DNA from: Dysgonomonas sp. HDW5A
Lineage (GTDB): Bacteria > Bacteroidota > Bacteroidia > Bacteroidales > Dysgonomonadaceae
Assembly: GCF_011299555.1 (NCBI RefSeq)
Contig: NZ_CP049857.1
Span: forward strand, 3,472,001 to 3,536,000
Length of the DNA stretch: 64,000 bases
Direction: 5' to 3'
Shown: piece by piece, positions 56,350 through 64,000 of the stretch
How the letters are laid out: the number at the start of each line of letters is the position of its first letter
Position numbering within the stretch: position 1 is the stretch's first letter
Notes under the pieces: model-generated
Told to the model about the DNA's origin: nothing
Database searches by the model: none
Seen by the model: only the letters and a program-made list of their open reading frames with translations
Translations under genes and position numbers: made by a program

Positions 56350-57652
56350 TCTTTAATATCTCAATTGTTGTATTGGTTATCTTAAAACGGTCGTCGATAC
56401 GTTCACCGATTATCCATACAATATCATCACCCGAGCATAATAGCCATGTATTGCTTTTATCAACGAGGCTGAATTTGCGGTCAGTAAAATAATCACTCAC
56501 TTTTTTATGTCCTTTCATACCGAAGGGTATAAATTTATCACCGTGTTTCCATTTACGGATAATCAGGGGATAAATAAGCCTGTCTTTATCTAAATAAATA
56601 GTCGCGGGGGCTTGCTCTAACTGAAAAGAAGATGTTTTTCGAAACGATTCAAATGTCATTTTGCAAGGCTCTTCGATATTTGTTTCGTGTTCAAAGAGGG
56701 TATATATAGTATCCGGCTGATCATTAATGGGTTCCAGTATAAATACTTCTCTGTCTTTTATGAGCTGATAACCTTCCGAATAAAATATTTTACCGGATTG
56801 GCTGTTTATCGAATCATATATATTATCTACCGTAGGAGCATTAAACCCGTATGGGAATAATATTTCGAAAAGAATAGTCTTGGGTTCTTTTTGTTTCGAT
56901 AAAGCACTGATATCAATCCTATTATTAGAAAAGACCTTGCGTTTGGCTTTTTCTACATATGCATTGAAAATCTTTTCGGTATGATACAAGTTTTCAGAAG
57001 TTTTTTGAATAGCTTGTACTACCGATGGATTAATTGTTTTAAGAAGAGGGATTACATTGAGCCGTATTTTATTACGTGTATATATGTCCTCTTTATTGGT
57101 GCTATCTTCGACAAAACCGATGTGTCTGACCTTTAGGTATTGCAGAATATCTTCACGAAATATACAGAGTAAGGGGCGGATCACTTTTCCATTGATAGGC
57201 GGGATGCCGCTTAAGCCTCTTATGCCTGTACCTCTTATGAGGTTTATAAGAACTGTTTCTACCGAGTCGTCCTGATGATGAGCCACGGCAATTTTTTCTG
57301 CTTTATATTCTTTTCTGATTTTCTCGAACCATGCATAACGCAGTTCACGTGCAGCCATTTCGAGAGAAATAGATTCTTCTTCGATATATTTTTTAGTATC
57401 AAAGTTTGCCGATACATATTCAAACTTGTATTTAGTGGCAACCTTTTCCACAAAATATTCGTCACGGTACGATTCCTGCCCTCTAAGGTGAAAGTTGCAA
57501 TGTGCTACAATACATTCATATCCAAGATGGTGGAGTATGTCTAATAGAGCCATAGAATCAGCTCCTCCGCTAACTCCGATAATAACTCTAGCCTTATCGG
57601 TTAGTAATATATTATCCTGAATGTATTTCTTTACTTTGGAGATGATCTGCAT
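56333..57652 (-). CDS. tilS: tRNA(Ile)-lysidine synthase TilS
   Basis: This 439-residue essential enzyme attaches lysine to C34 of tRNA-Ile2, changing its anticodon from CAU to read AUA. The N-terminal PP-loop ATPase has the SGGADS motif (residues 28-33) and the HxxDDxxET signature VAHHQDDSVETVLINL. The C-terminal half (about 240-439) has the TilS substrate-binding domains (MTFESF-, RLIYPLIIRKWKHGDKFIPFGMKGHKKVSDYF). Its last 17 bases overlap the end of the convergent TPR gene. It ends a region with a REP-like hairpin upstream. Confidence 0.95.
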   Translation of the reverse strand: MQIISKVKKYIQDNILLTDKARVIIGVSGGADSMALLDILHHLGYECIVAHCNFHLRGQESYRDEYFVEKVATKYKFEYVSANFDTKKYIEEESISLEMAARELRYAWFEKIRKEYKAEKIAVAHHQDDSVETVLINLIRGTGIRGLSGIPPINGKVIRPLLCIFREDILQYLKVRHIGFVEDSTNKEDIYTRNKIRLNVIPLLKTINPSVVQAIQKTSENLYHTEKIFNAYVEKAKRKVFSNNRIDISALSKQKEPKTILFEILFPYGFNAPTVDNIYDSINSQSGKIFYSEGYQLIKDREVFILEPINDQPDTIYTLFEHETNIEEPCKMTFESFRKTSSFQLEQAPATIYLDKDRLIYPLIIRKWKHGDKFIPFGMKGHKKVSDYFTDRKFSLVDKSNTWLLCSGDDIVWIIGERIDDRFKITNTTIEILKITLIP

Positions 57653-57710
57653 GAAAAGTTTTGAATATAATTATAAGTAAAAGAAAATATCTAATGTAAC
57701 ATTATTGTTG

Positions 57711-57752
57711 GTAGGGGCAGACCTATGTGTCTGTCCGAAATACGTGAACACA
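57711..57752. repeat. REP-like imperfect palindrome
   Basis: GTAGGGGCAGACCTATGTGT opens a hairpin: GGGCAGAC (57715-57722) pairs with GTCTGTCC (57729-57736), around the loop CTATGT. CACATAGG (about 57749-57756) is then the reverse of CCTATGTG just before it. It looks like a dispersed extragenic palindrome. It lies between tilS and the SAM methyltransferase gene. Confidence 0.55.
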
Positions 57753-57814
57753 TAGGCTCACTACTACAGCCAAAGCAATAAATAGTTCTGCGAACTTAGT
57801 GTAGGTTTGCGAGA

Positions 57815-59011
57815 TTAATCCGAAACCTTTTGACACAAAATTAATACTTTTTTTTCATTGGCTAAGGTAGTAGCAAAGATATAATCTGTTCCACCTTCTT
57901 TCAGGTTGGTTTGTTTTCTGATATCTGCAACCGAAAACGGATAGTTTCGTGTAGCAATGTTTGCTTGAGTAATATCTTTGAAATGAGCTTTTATTTCTTT
58001 TTTGTTGGGTGATATCACTTCCTTGATCTGAAACTTTCGACCGGGAAAGCTATCTATTAAAGTATCAGAAGTATATAAATGACTGTTGGGATGCAATTTC
58101 ATTAAGCCATACCTTGCACCTAAACTTCGGTATGCACCTGCCTTGAGTATAGAAGAATTTGGCTCATATAAGTATCTCTTCGGCTCATCTGTATGAGAAA
58201 TAGACAATGTGTTTTCTTCGGCTTTAGTGAAGGTAAAAGACGCATCTTTCTTATTCGTTAAAAGATTAATGCAAATGAGTTGTATGTCTTCATCTTTACG
58301 TACTTTGTCTTTTATGAATAATAGCTCCTTACACTCGTTATTTACACTGATAATATGTACCTCGGTAACATTACTGAGCGAATTCAAAGCAAGAGTGATA
58401 TCAAGCATAGGGGATAGTTTTATAATTACTCGCTGAGCTTTAGTAGTCAGAAGATTATCTATCTCAAGCAGATTGGGAGTGCAGTCTTCTATGAGAACTG
58501 TTTTCTTTCCCGTATCGTTTCTTCTGGCCGGATCTATAAATATAGTATCGGCAATACCCTCAAATGAGTTTAGAAACGAAACTGCATCATCTTGTATGAC
58601 TTTACTTTGATTTAAATTTAATGTGTTAAAATTAAATTGGGCTAATTCGGTCAACTCATGTTGAGTTTCGATATAATATGCTTGTTTGTGATTCTTTGCC
58701 ATGAATGAAAAATCGACACCCAATCCTCCGGTAAGATCAATAAGGATATCCCCTTTACATAAAGCGGCTTTGTACAGAGCTGTAGCTTCGGACGAGCATT
58801 GTTCCATCGAAAGATGCTTTGGGTAGATAATATTTTCACATTGATACCAGGATGGAATTTTATGTTTAGCTATTTGCCTTCCTGCAATTTGTTTGATCGC
58901 AATAGGCATGTCAATATCAGGATACGATTTTGCTTTTAATGCAAGTTGTCGTATGTCATCCGATTCATGTTCTAATATAAATTGTTGGGTATCTTTATCT
59001 ATATGAATCAT
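57815..59011 (-). CDS. SAM-dependent methyltransferase with THUMP-like domain
   Basis: This 398-residue protein has an N-terminal helical part, a Rossmann SAM-binding core (about residues 88-215: DILIDLTGGLGVDFSF, motif IV-like IFIDPARRN) and a C-terminal THUMP-like domain (about 300-398). The DPARR motif and this layout fit Bacteroidota THUMP-like methyltransferases, which probably modify an RNA or protein; the target is unknown. I chose ATG at 59011, because it overlaps the TamB stop codon as TGATG, a strong sign of translational coupling. A GTG 3 bases upstream is possible. Confidence 0.85.
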   Translation of the reverse strand: MIHIDKDTQQFILEHESDDIRQLALKAKSYPDIDMPIAIKQIAGRQIAKHKIPSWYQCENIIYPKHLSMEQCSSEATALYKAALCKGDILIDLTGGLGVDFSFMAKNHKQAYYIETQHELTELAQFNFNTLNLNQSKVIQDDAVSFLNSFEGIADTIFIDPARRNDTGKKTVLIEDCTPNLLEIDNLLTTKAQRVIIKLSPMLDITLALNSLSNVTEVHIISVNNECKELLFIKDKVRKDEDIQLICINLLTNKKDASFTFTKAEENTLSISHTDEPKRYLYEPNSSILKAGAYRSLGARYGLMKLHPNSHLYTSDTLIDSFPGRKFQIKEVISPNKKEIKAHFKDITQANIATRNYPFSVADIRKQTNLKEGGTDYIFATTLANEKKVLILCQKVSD

Positions 59012-62000
59012 CACTTCATTTTTACCATTTGATTGATATGCTTCAAGGTATCTTGATTTTTCGCAGTATCAATGATGGATATGGTGCTTTTCTTTTTAGG
59101 TCTTGTAAATAATTCTCTCAAATGATCGAAATCTCTTTTATACATAATACCAACCCCCTGAGTTTGTACTCCGTTGCTGCTACCACCACTTCCGACATAA
59201 TAATATTTTTCGTTGTAATGGTTGTATGCTTTCAGACGCCATGTACCTATTCGATTGAGCAATACTTCGATATCAACATCTCCAATAAACGCATCTTGCT
59301 GTGTCATCGCATTATCCCGGTAACCGAAATTTCCATTAAATAAAACCCGGTCATTAAGTAATCTGCTCGACAAAATAAGTTCAACTTCAGTATTCGAAAA
59401 TCCTGCATCACTGGTGCGTATGTTGGTACCTACTTGCCAGCGATCATCGAGTTGACTGAGTATATTACTCAATTGAGTTGATAATGTAGCCGAGGCAACT
59501 GCTGCAAAATCAGACGTTTTTTGGTCTGTCAGAGCATAATTCGGCGTATAGAATTTAGATAATAGCAACAGATAAACAATTTGTCTGTTGATCATATCCT
59601 CGGTACTCATCAAACTCTTTATCTGTCTTTGTATTTCGGGATCGGCCGATGGCAAAGCAATATCCAGATTTACTTTTGGCTGGCGTAATGCTCCCGTAAT
59701 ATTAAGGATACAATTTACAGGAACGCTTGTCTGTCCAGAGTTCTTCGCTATATTTTGATCTAAATCATTCAGATTTGCTATAACACGGTATAGAGCTGTG
59801 ATGTCGATATTGGCTTCGAAAGGATCACCCCTAAATTGTACATAACTGCCGTCTTGAATAGAGAATTTTCGTTCAAATACTTTTTGGAATGTAAAGTTAT
59901 ATGACCCTTTATTAATCATATAAGTACCATAAAGCATAGGATCTTTATTAGTTCCCCAAGTGAATTGTAATGCACCCGAACCCGAAGCTTTTATTCGATC
60001 TCCTCCTACAGGGTCCATGAGAAGTTCCACTGTCGCATCGGGAGTCGCATCAATATAGAAATTCATATTTACTTCCATACCCGAATCGGTTTTAAACCTG
60101 CTTAATTTAGGCTTTTCGTTCGGATTGTGTATCGAATCGGTTGCTTCTTCTTTTGTCTTATATCTGATGAAAGAATATTCGGAGGCCGTTTCTTGCATGA
60201 AATTCATGAAGATATTAGTATTGCTGTTAGTCTGCATATTGACATTAATGTCAACAGCTCTTTCATCTCCTTTTATAACACCGGTTCCCGAGCCGAAGAC
60301 TGTTCCATAAAACATGGGGTTATGTTTCTGCGTGGCATTGTACAGCATGAAATTGTCACCAAGGAGACTTACATAGTATAAGAAGTTAGTAAAATAATCG
60401 TGTACTACTTTACCGCTGATTAATGCTATGTTGCCTTTTGCATCATGAAAAGCGATGTCATTAAAATAAATGAGGTCTTTTTTCATGTAAATGGTATCGG
60501 TAAATGTATAGCTGGTATTCAGGAAGTTGATACCTAATCCTCCATTTTCGATATAGGCTTTACCTTCAACTGTTACATCCGAGAAATTACCGAATAAGTG
60601 TACATTTCCACTGCCTTTACCTTTAACTCCATTAAACAGGCTAGCTACATATTTATTAAGGAAGGCAACATCTATTTCGTCTGCATCGAAGTTTATTGAT
60701 AACTCTTGTGTTATAGGATTTATAAATCCATCAATATTAGTAAGTTTACTTTCAGGATTCGATATTGTTCCTTTTAAATTTACTTTCTTGGTTTCAGCAT
60801 CCAGATCACTGTCTAGATTCAGATTTCCAAGTACAGTATTGTTAAAAGCAAAATCGAGTACATTTAGGTTTATATTAGCATAGGGCTGCCCATCGATAGA
60901 AGATAGTGTGAGGTCGCCACTTGCTGCCCCTCCAAATTGCAAGGCACTTATTGATAGGGTATTGAATATATAGTCCAGATCAATGTTTTTTAAGTGGACA
61001 TGCAGTTGTTCATCTGGATCTTTAGCCGAAAAAGTTCCGTCTATTTTTAGTTGCTGATCTTTGTTTTCGCTGGTTACTACAAAATCGTTTATGCTTATTT
61101 TGTTTGGGATAATGCGGATCTGTGATTTTTTTATCTTCCACAGAGTATTGTTCAAAACTAACTCTCCGGCTTGAAACTCAATGTCGGTTTGTAAGGTTTT
61201 CTTATCCGGTTTAGAGAATGCTATCGAATTGGTAAATTCGCCTTTAAGTTTTCCTTCCTCTTTATTTAAGAATAGAGTATGGATATTAATGATATCATTT
61301 TGGACAACAACATCAGCCGATAAGTTGTTTAATGTGCCGTTTTTAGTGACAAATGTACCCGATATGGTAGATTTTATTTCGTCACTATTATTTTCTACTA
61401 ATAAATAGCCCGATTGAATTCTGGTTCCGGCTGCTTTTAATGATGGCAGATAGGTTTCAATTTTGAATCTTTCGGTTTGATTATTATAGAATCCGATTAT
61501 TTTGGTGGCACTGTATATAGTTACCGGTAATTGGAAAATATCGCTGGCTTTCTCTGTGTTATTGATTGTGAAATCAAATGTCAGATTATTTTCTTTGATC
61601 TTTGTTTTTTTCTTCTCGTTGAAACTGATCAATGCCGGTAAATAAGCATTCAGTGAACGTTTTACGCTTTCGGCTATTGTGGTGAAAGAGTACGCACCCA
61701 ATACTTCACCATTGATAATATCCGATTGAATACTTAGTTTACGTGTATCTTCGAAGCCGGATGCTTCTACAATAAAGTTTTCTAAGGTGAAAGTCTTATC
61801 CGGTTGTCTGAAACTGACCGAGTCTGTTTTGATATAACCTTGTATATCATCGATATTCTTTCCTGAGAAATTGGCATCTATTCCCAGACTTAAGTATGAT
61901 TCTTTGTATTTACTGCTTAGGTTTAGTTTGTCCAGACGAACATTTCTTAACCGAGCATCAAAGTTCAGTTTCGGTTCTTTTTCAGATAAGTCGAATAATC

Positions 62001-63519
62001 CATGAATGCTAAGTATACCATTCGGATCATCCACTGATAAACCTCCGTTTAAACGCAGACCGTCATATGTACCACCCAACTTAATATCGTGATAAGTGTA
62101 TTTTTTGAAGGTGATTTTTTGCACAAGCCCATCTACAGACCCTTTTAATTTTCCATATGCGGGTTGAGTAATATTGACATCCATGTTTAGAGAAATATCT
62201 TCCAGATCTTTATTGTCCAATAATTTCCCCAGTTGGAAATTCTGAGTATTGATATTCCCTTTAAAGAAAGATTTAGTATGGGTATCGGGATTGAAGCCAA
62301 AATCAAGTTTTGCGATAACTGAACCTAGTTCGGCACCTAAATAACCGTCCGCTTTTAATTGTTTTAAATATCCTGAGACATTTCCATGAAATGAAACAGT
62401 ATTAATATTATTAAGAATAGGAGGCAAGTCTTTTTTTGTTCCCGATAGGTTATTCAGAAGGCCTATAATACCTTCTTTTGTTACCGTCAAATTATCAACG
62501 CTTCCTTGTGCATATAACTTTTCTTTGTCTCTCACATTCTTCACATAACCTTTTGCTACGATATGCATTTTCTCACCGTAATCAAGCGTTAGGTTAGTAA
62601 CCCTTATACTGTCGAGGCTACCGTTAATTTCGGTGCGGAATAGTACCCTCTCTTCAAAATATTTGAATGATGGTACAAAAGCAGCGATATCTTTGAGGGC
62701 AATATAGGAAATTGGCGAGGTTTTAATTGCAAACAGAGCCTTGTCTATAAGAGTTTTAGTTGAATCGGTTGAAGAATAATCGATTTCACATTTTTCGAAT
62801 TCGAGTAACGATTTTGGTAATTCGAGCTTAAATCCTTTGACAAAGAGATGATTATCTTGAGTGATAAGCCGAACAATAAGATTGTTGATCTTTAATCCGC
62901 TTTTTTCTTGAAGGGTTAACTTCTTGATCTGAATATTTAACGAGTCGGTTTCGAGTGACCTGAGGGAGAGAATTGCATTGAGATCTGTAACGCTAATGTG
63001 ATTAGGGTCAAATTTATCGTTTACGTAGGGACGGTCGTTGATATCAAACTTAAAACGTCCATCAGCAATATTCAGAGAGTTTATCTGTACCTCAAATTTG
63101 GTTTTCTTTTTATTGTCTTTGGGTTTGAAAGCATCAATTATAAACTGAATGTTTAAAGGTGCCTTAGCACTGTCTTTTGACAAATTTACTTCAAAGTCAG
63201 AAAGTTTAGATACCGTTATGATAAGTTTATTATTGAGAAGTGGAAGTATTTCTACATCGGCATATACTTTCTGAGCAATCAGTATCGTGCTGTCTTTCTG
63301 ATCCTTCAGATACAAATCGTTTAACTGTATGGTATTGAAGGGACGTATGTAGAGTGATCCTATGCCTAAATCGGTTTGTAATTTGTTTTTGAGTTCAAGT
63401 ACAATTCGTTCTTTTACATAATTCTGCACATACGACATATTCAGTAGGCCGTATAAAAGCAATATTAATCCTAGAATAATTCCTAATATGCTGAGAAATA
63501 TATATTTAAATCGTTTAAT
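59011..63519 (-). CDS. tamB: Translocation and assembly module protein TamB-like
   Basis: This very large envelope protein (1502 residues from the proposed start) has an N-terminal TM anchor, a long beta-helical groove and the C-terminal TamB/DUF490 domain (about 1150-1500, with TYMINKGSYNFTFQKVFERKF). It probably carries lipids or outer-membrane proteins across the periplasm. From the usual start codons the frame would begin at TTG 63462, inside the anchor. Upstream the frame continues to an in-frame TAA and reads I-KRFKYIFLSILGIILGLIL, a perfect signal anchor preceded by an ATT (63519-63517), with AAGGA 9 bases before it and a -7 box upstream. So an ATT start is proposed. Codon 1 would be decoded as Met. 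A lost ATG is the alternative. Confidence 0.88.
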   Translation of the reverse strand: MKRFKYIFLSILGIILGLILLLYGLLNMSYVQNYVKERIVLELKNKLQTDLGIGSLYIRPFNTIQLNDLYLKDQKDSTILIAQKVYADVEILPLLNNKLIITVSKLSDFEVNLSKDSAKAPLNIQFIIDAFKPKDNKKKTKFEVQINSLNIADGRFKFDINDRPYVNDKFDPNHISVTDLNAILSLRSLETDSLNIQIKKLTLQEKSGLKINNLIVRLITQDNHLFVKGFKLELPKSLLEFEKCEIDYSSTDSTKTLIDKALFAIKTSPISYIALKDIAAFVPSFKYFEERVLFRTEINGSLDSIRVTNLTLDYGEKMHIVAKGYVKNVRDKEKLYAQGSVDNLTVTKEGIIGLLNNLSGTKKDLPPILNNINTVSFHGNVSGYLKQLKADGYLGAELGSVIAKLDFGFNPDTHTKSFFKGNINTQNFQLGKLLDNKDLEDISLNMDVNITQPAYGKLKGSVDGLVQKITFKKYTYHDIKLGGTYDGLRLNGGLSVDDPNGILSIHGLFDLSEKEPKLNFDARLRNVRLDKLNLSSKYKESYLSLGIDANFSGKNIDDIQGYIKTDSVSFRQPDKTFTLENFIVEASGFEDTRKLSIQSDIINGEVLGAYSFTTIAESVKRSLNAYLPALISFNEKKKTKIKENNLTFDFTINNTEKASDIFQLPVTIYSATKIIGFYNNQTERFKIETYLPSLKAAGTRIQSGYLLVENNSDEIKSTISGTFVTKNGTLNNLSADVVVQNDIINIHTLFLNKEEGKLKGEFTNSIAFSKPDKKTLQTDIEFQAGELVLNNTLWKIKKSQIRIIPNKISINDFVVTSENKDQQLKIDGTFSAKDPDEQLHVHLKNIDLDYIFNTLSISALQFGGAASGDLTLSSIDGQPYANINLNVLDFAFNNTVLGNLNLDSDLDAETKKVNLKGTISNPESKLTNIDGFINPITQELSINFDADEIDVAFLNKYVASLFNGVKGKGSGNVHLFGNFSDVTVEGKAYIENGGLGINFLNTSYTFTDTIYMKKDLIYFNDIAFHDAKGNIALISGKVVHDYFTNFLYYVSLLGDNFMLYNATQKHNPMFYGTVFGSGTGVIKGDERAVDINVNMQTNSNTNIFMNFMQETASEYSFIRYKTKEEATDSIHNPNEKPKLSRFKTDSGMEVNMNFYIDATPDATVELLMDPVGGDRIKASGSGALQFTWGTNKDPMLYGTYMINKGSYNFTFQKVFERKFSIQDGSYVQFRGDPFEANIDITALYRVIANLNDLDQNIAKNSGQTSVPVNCILNITGALRQPKVNLDIALPSADPEIQRQIKSLMSTEDMINRQIVYLLLLSKFYTPNYALTDQKTSDFAAVASATLSTQLSNILSQLDDRWQVGTNIRTSDAGFSNTEVELILSSRLLNDRVLFNGNFGYRDNAMTQQDAFIGDVDIEVLLNRIGTWRLKAYNHYNEKYYYVGSGGSSNGVQTQGVGIMYKRDFDHLRELFTRPKKKSTISIIDTAKNQDTLKHINQMVKMK

Positions 63520-63541
63520 AGAGTCTTTTCCTTAGGATGTA

Positions 63542-63549
63542 CAAAAGTA
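63542..63549 (-). promoter_or_regulatory. -7 box of tamB
   Basis: On the minus strand TACTTTTG matches TAnnTTTG 22 bases before the proposed ATT start. The leader would be short, about 16-18 bases. Confidence 0.5.
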
Positions 63550-63611
63550 TAAAAAGCAAGTCGTATTCCCTCTATTTTTGTGATAATTAATACTAAATAT
63601 AGATGGATTGT

Positions 63612-64000
63612 TTATTGGATATAGAAAAGTATCAGCTGTTCTATTGCACGTTGGCAAACGGGGCAAAATTCTTTGCAGGTATTTGTTTTCATCCTGCAAT
63701 CTACCGAAGGGCGATATATACCTTTAGCTGAATAGCCTGCACCTTCGTAAACACCGATTTTATATTTTGTACTATCACTAATATTTGTGGGGATAGGAGT
63801 TTGAGCCAGTAGCATGTCTTTCCATTTGGAATCGAAGTTTACCAATGTCGATATATTTTGTTCCCAAGGTTCGATACCATGTTCATATGTATTGTCTAAA
63901 GCATCGCTTTCGTAAAAATATTCGTCGGCTAATCCGGCAAAACTATGCCCGAATTCATGCACAACAACAGGCTTGAAGTTTTTATGTCCGGTAGTTGTCA
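63612..64000 (-). CDS. M64-family (IgA-protease-like) metallopeptidase, C-terminal part
   Basis: The gene enters from beyond the window's right edge; only about 129 C-terminal residues are here. It has the M64 zinc signature HEFGHSFAGLADEY, with two His and a downstream Asp as ligands, and a typical Cys-rich end (DCRMKTNTCKEFCPVCQRAI). The open frame continues past the GTG at 63962 to the window's end. M64 peptidases are secreted or surface proteases, some cutting immunoglobulin. The rest, including the signal peptide, is not visible here. Confidence 0.88.
   Translation of the reverse strand, partial: TTTGHKNFKPVVVHEFGHSFAGLADEYFYESDALDNTYEHGIEPWEQNISTLVNFDSKWKDMLLAQTPIPTNISDSTKYKIGVYEGAGYSAKGIYRPSVDCRMKTNTCKEFCPVCQRAIEQLILFYIQ

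Overview
The window looks like chromosome from a low-GC member of the Bacteroidota, order Bacteroidales, most likely a Dysgonomonas-like organism. The genus is an inference from overall gene content, not a marker-gene result. The supporting signs are a SusC/SusD pair, an N-succinyl/N-acetylornithine carbamoyltransferase in place of ordinary ArgF, a Bacteroidota-type class A beta-lactamase, a Rho factor with a long disordered insert, many Cys-Ser-Asp lipoproteins, and repeated TAnnTTTG -7 promoter boxes with few Shine-Dalgarno sequences. I see no rRNA, tRNA, CRISPR array, insertion sequence or prophage.

Layout. 0.2-5.3 kb: SusC/SusD outer-membrane uptake pair without linked enzymes. 5.5-7.5 kb: a ClpB-like AAA+ ATPase fused to an FtsH-type (M41) protease domain, broken in the middle. 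7.5-9.8 kb: tandem paralogous surface lipoproteins. 9.9-20.8 kb: MscL, a membrane-anchored protein of unknown function, a GldF-GldG type fusion, a nitroreductase, DUF805 and AsmA proteins, and a secreted coiled-coil protein. 20.8-28.8 kb: ABC-F ATPase, homocysteine methyltransferase, a 42-residue lipoprotein, SMR efflux pump, ornithine carbamoyltransferase, M13 peptidase and two small exported proteins. 28.9-33.4 kb: recJ, a metallo-beta-lactamase-fold lipoprotein and recQ in one operon. 33.7-36.1 kb: a TonB-dependent receptor. 36.4-39.3 kb: four-gene 2-oxoacid:ferredoxin oxidoreductase operon. 39.5-46 kb: succinate-semialdehyde dehydrogenase, Der, an AraC regulator with a VOC protein, a zinc-ribbon membrane protein and an aminotransferase. 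46-50 kb: acyltransferase, class A beta-lactamase and ribosomal protein S1. 50.4-54.8 kb: alpha-L-fucosidase, CDF metal exporter and Rho. 55-64 kb: TPR protein, TilS, SAM methyltransferase, TamB and the end of an M64 peptidase.

How the genes fit together. Several units concern the envelope: SusCD and the second TonB receptor for uptake, AsmA and TamB for envelope assembly or lipid transport, and many lipoproteins. The carbamoyltransferase (arginine synthesis), ferredoxin-dependent oxidoreductase and SSADH indicate anaerobic fermentative metabolism.

The most notable points are: (1) the interrupted AAA+/M41 protease gene, where both reading frames match one protein but the sequence between the sensor-1 region and the ClpB-like C-terminal lid is missing or shifted; (2) TamB, whose signal-anchor extends upstream of any usual start codon and fits initiation at an ATT codon; (3) a textbook rpsA promoter with repeat-rich DNA upstream; (4) Rho's disordered insert; (5) a threonine at the substrate-specifying position of the ornithine carbamoyltransferase; and (6) a small unlisted lipoprotein gene. 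I found nothing I could defend as a wholly new defence or mobile system.
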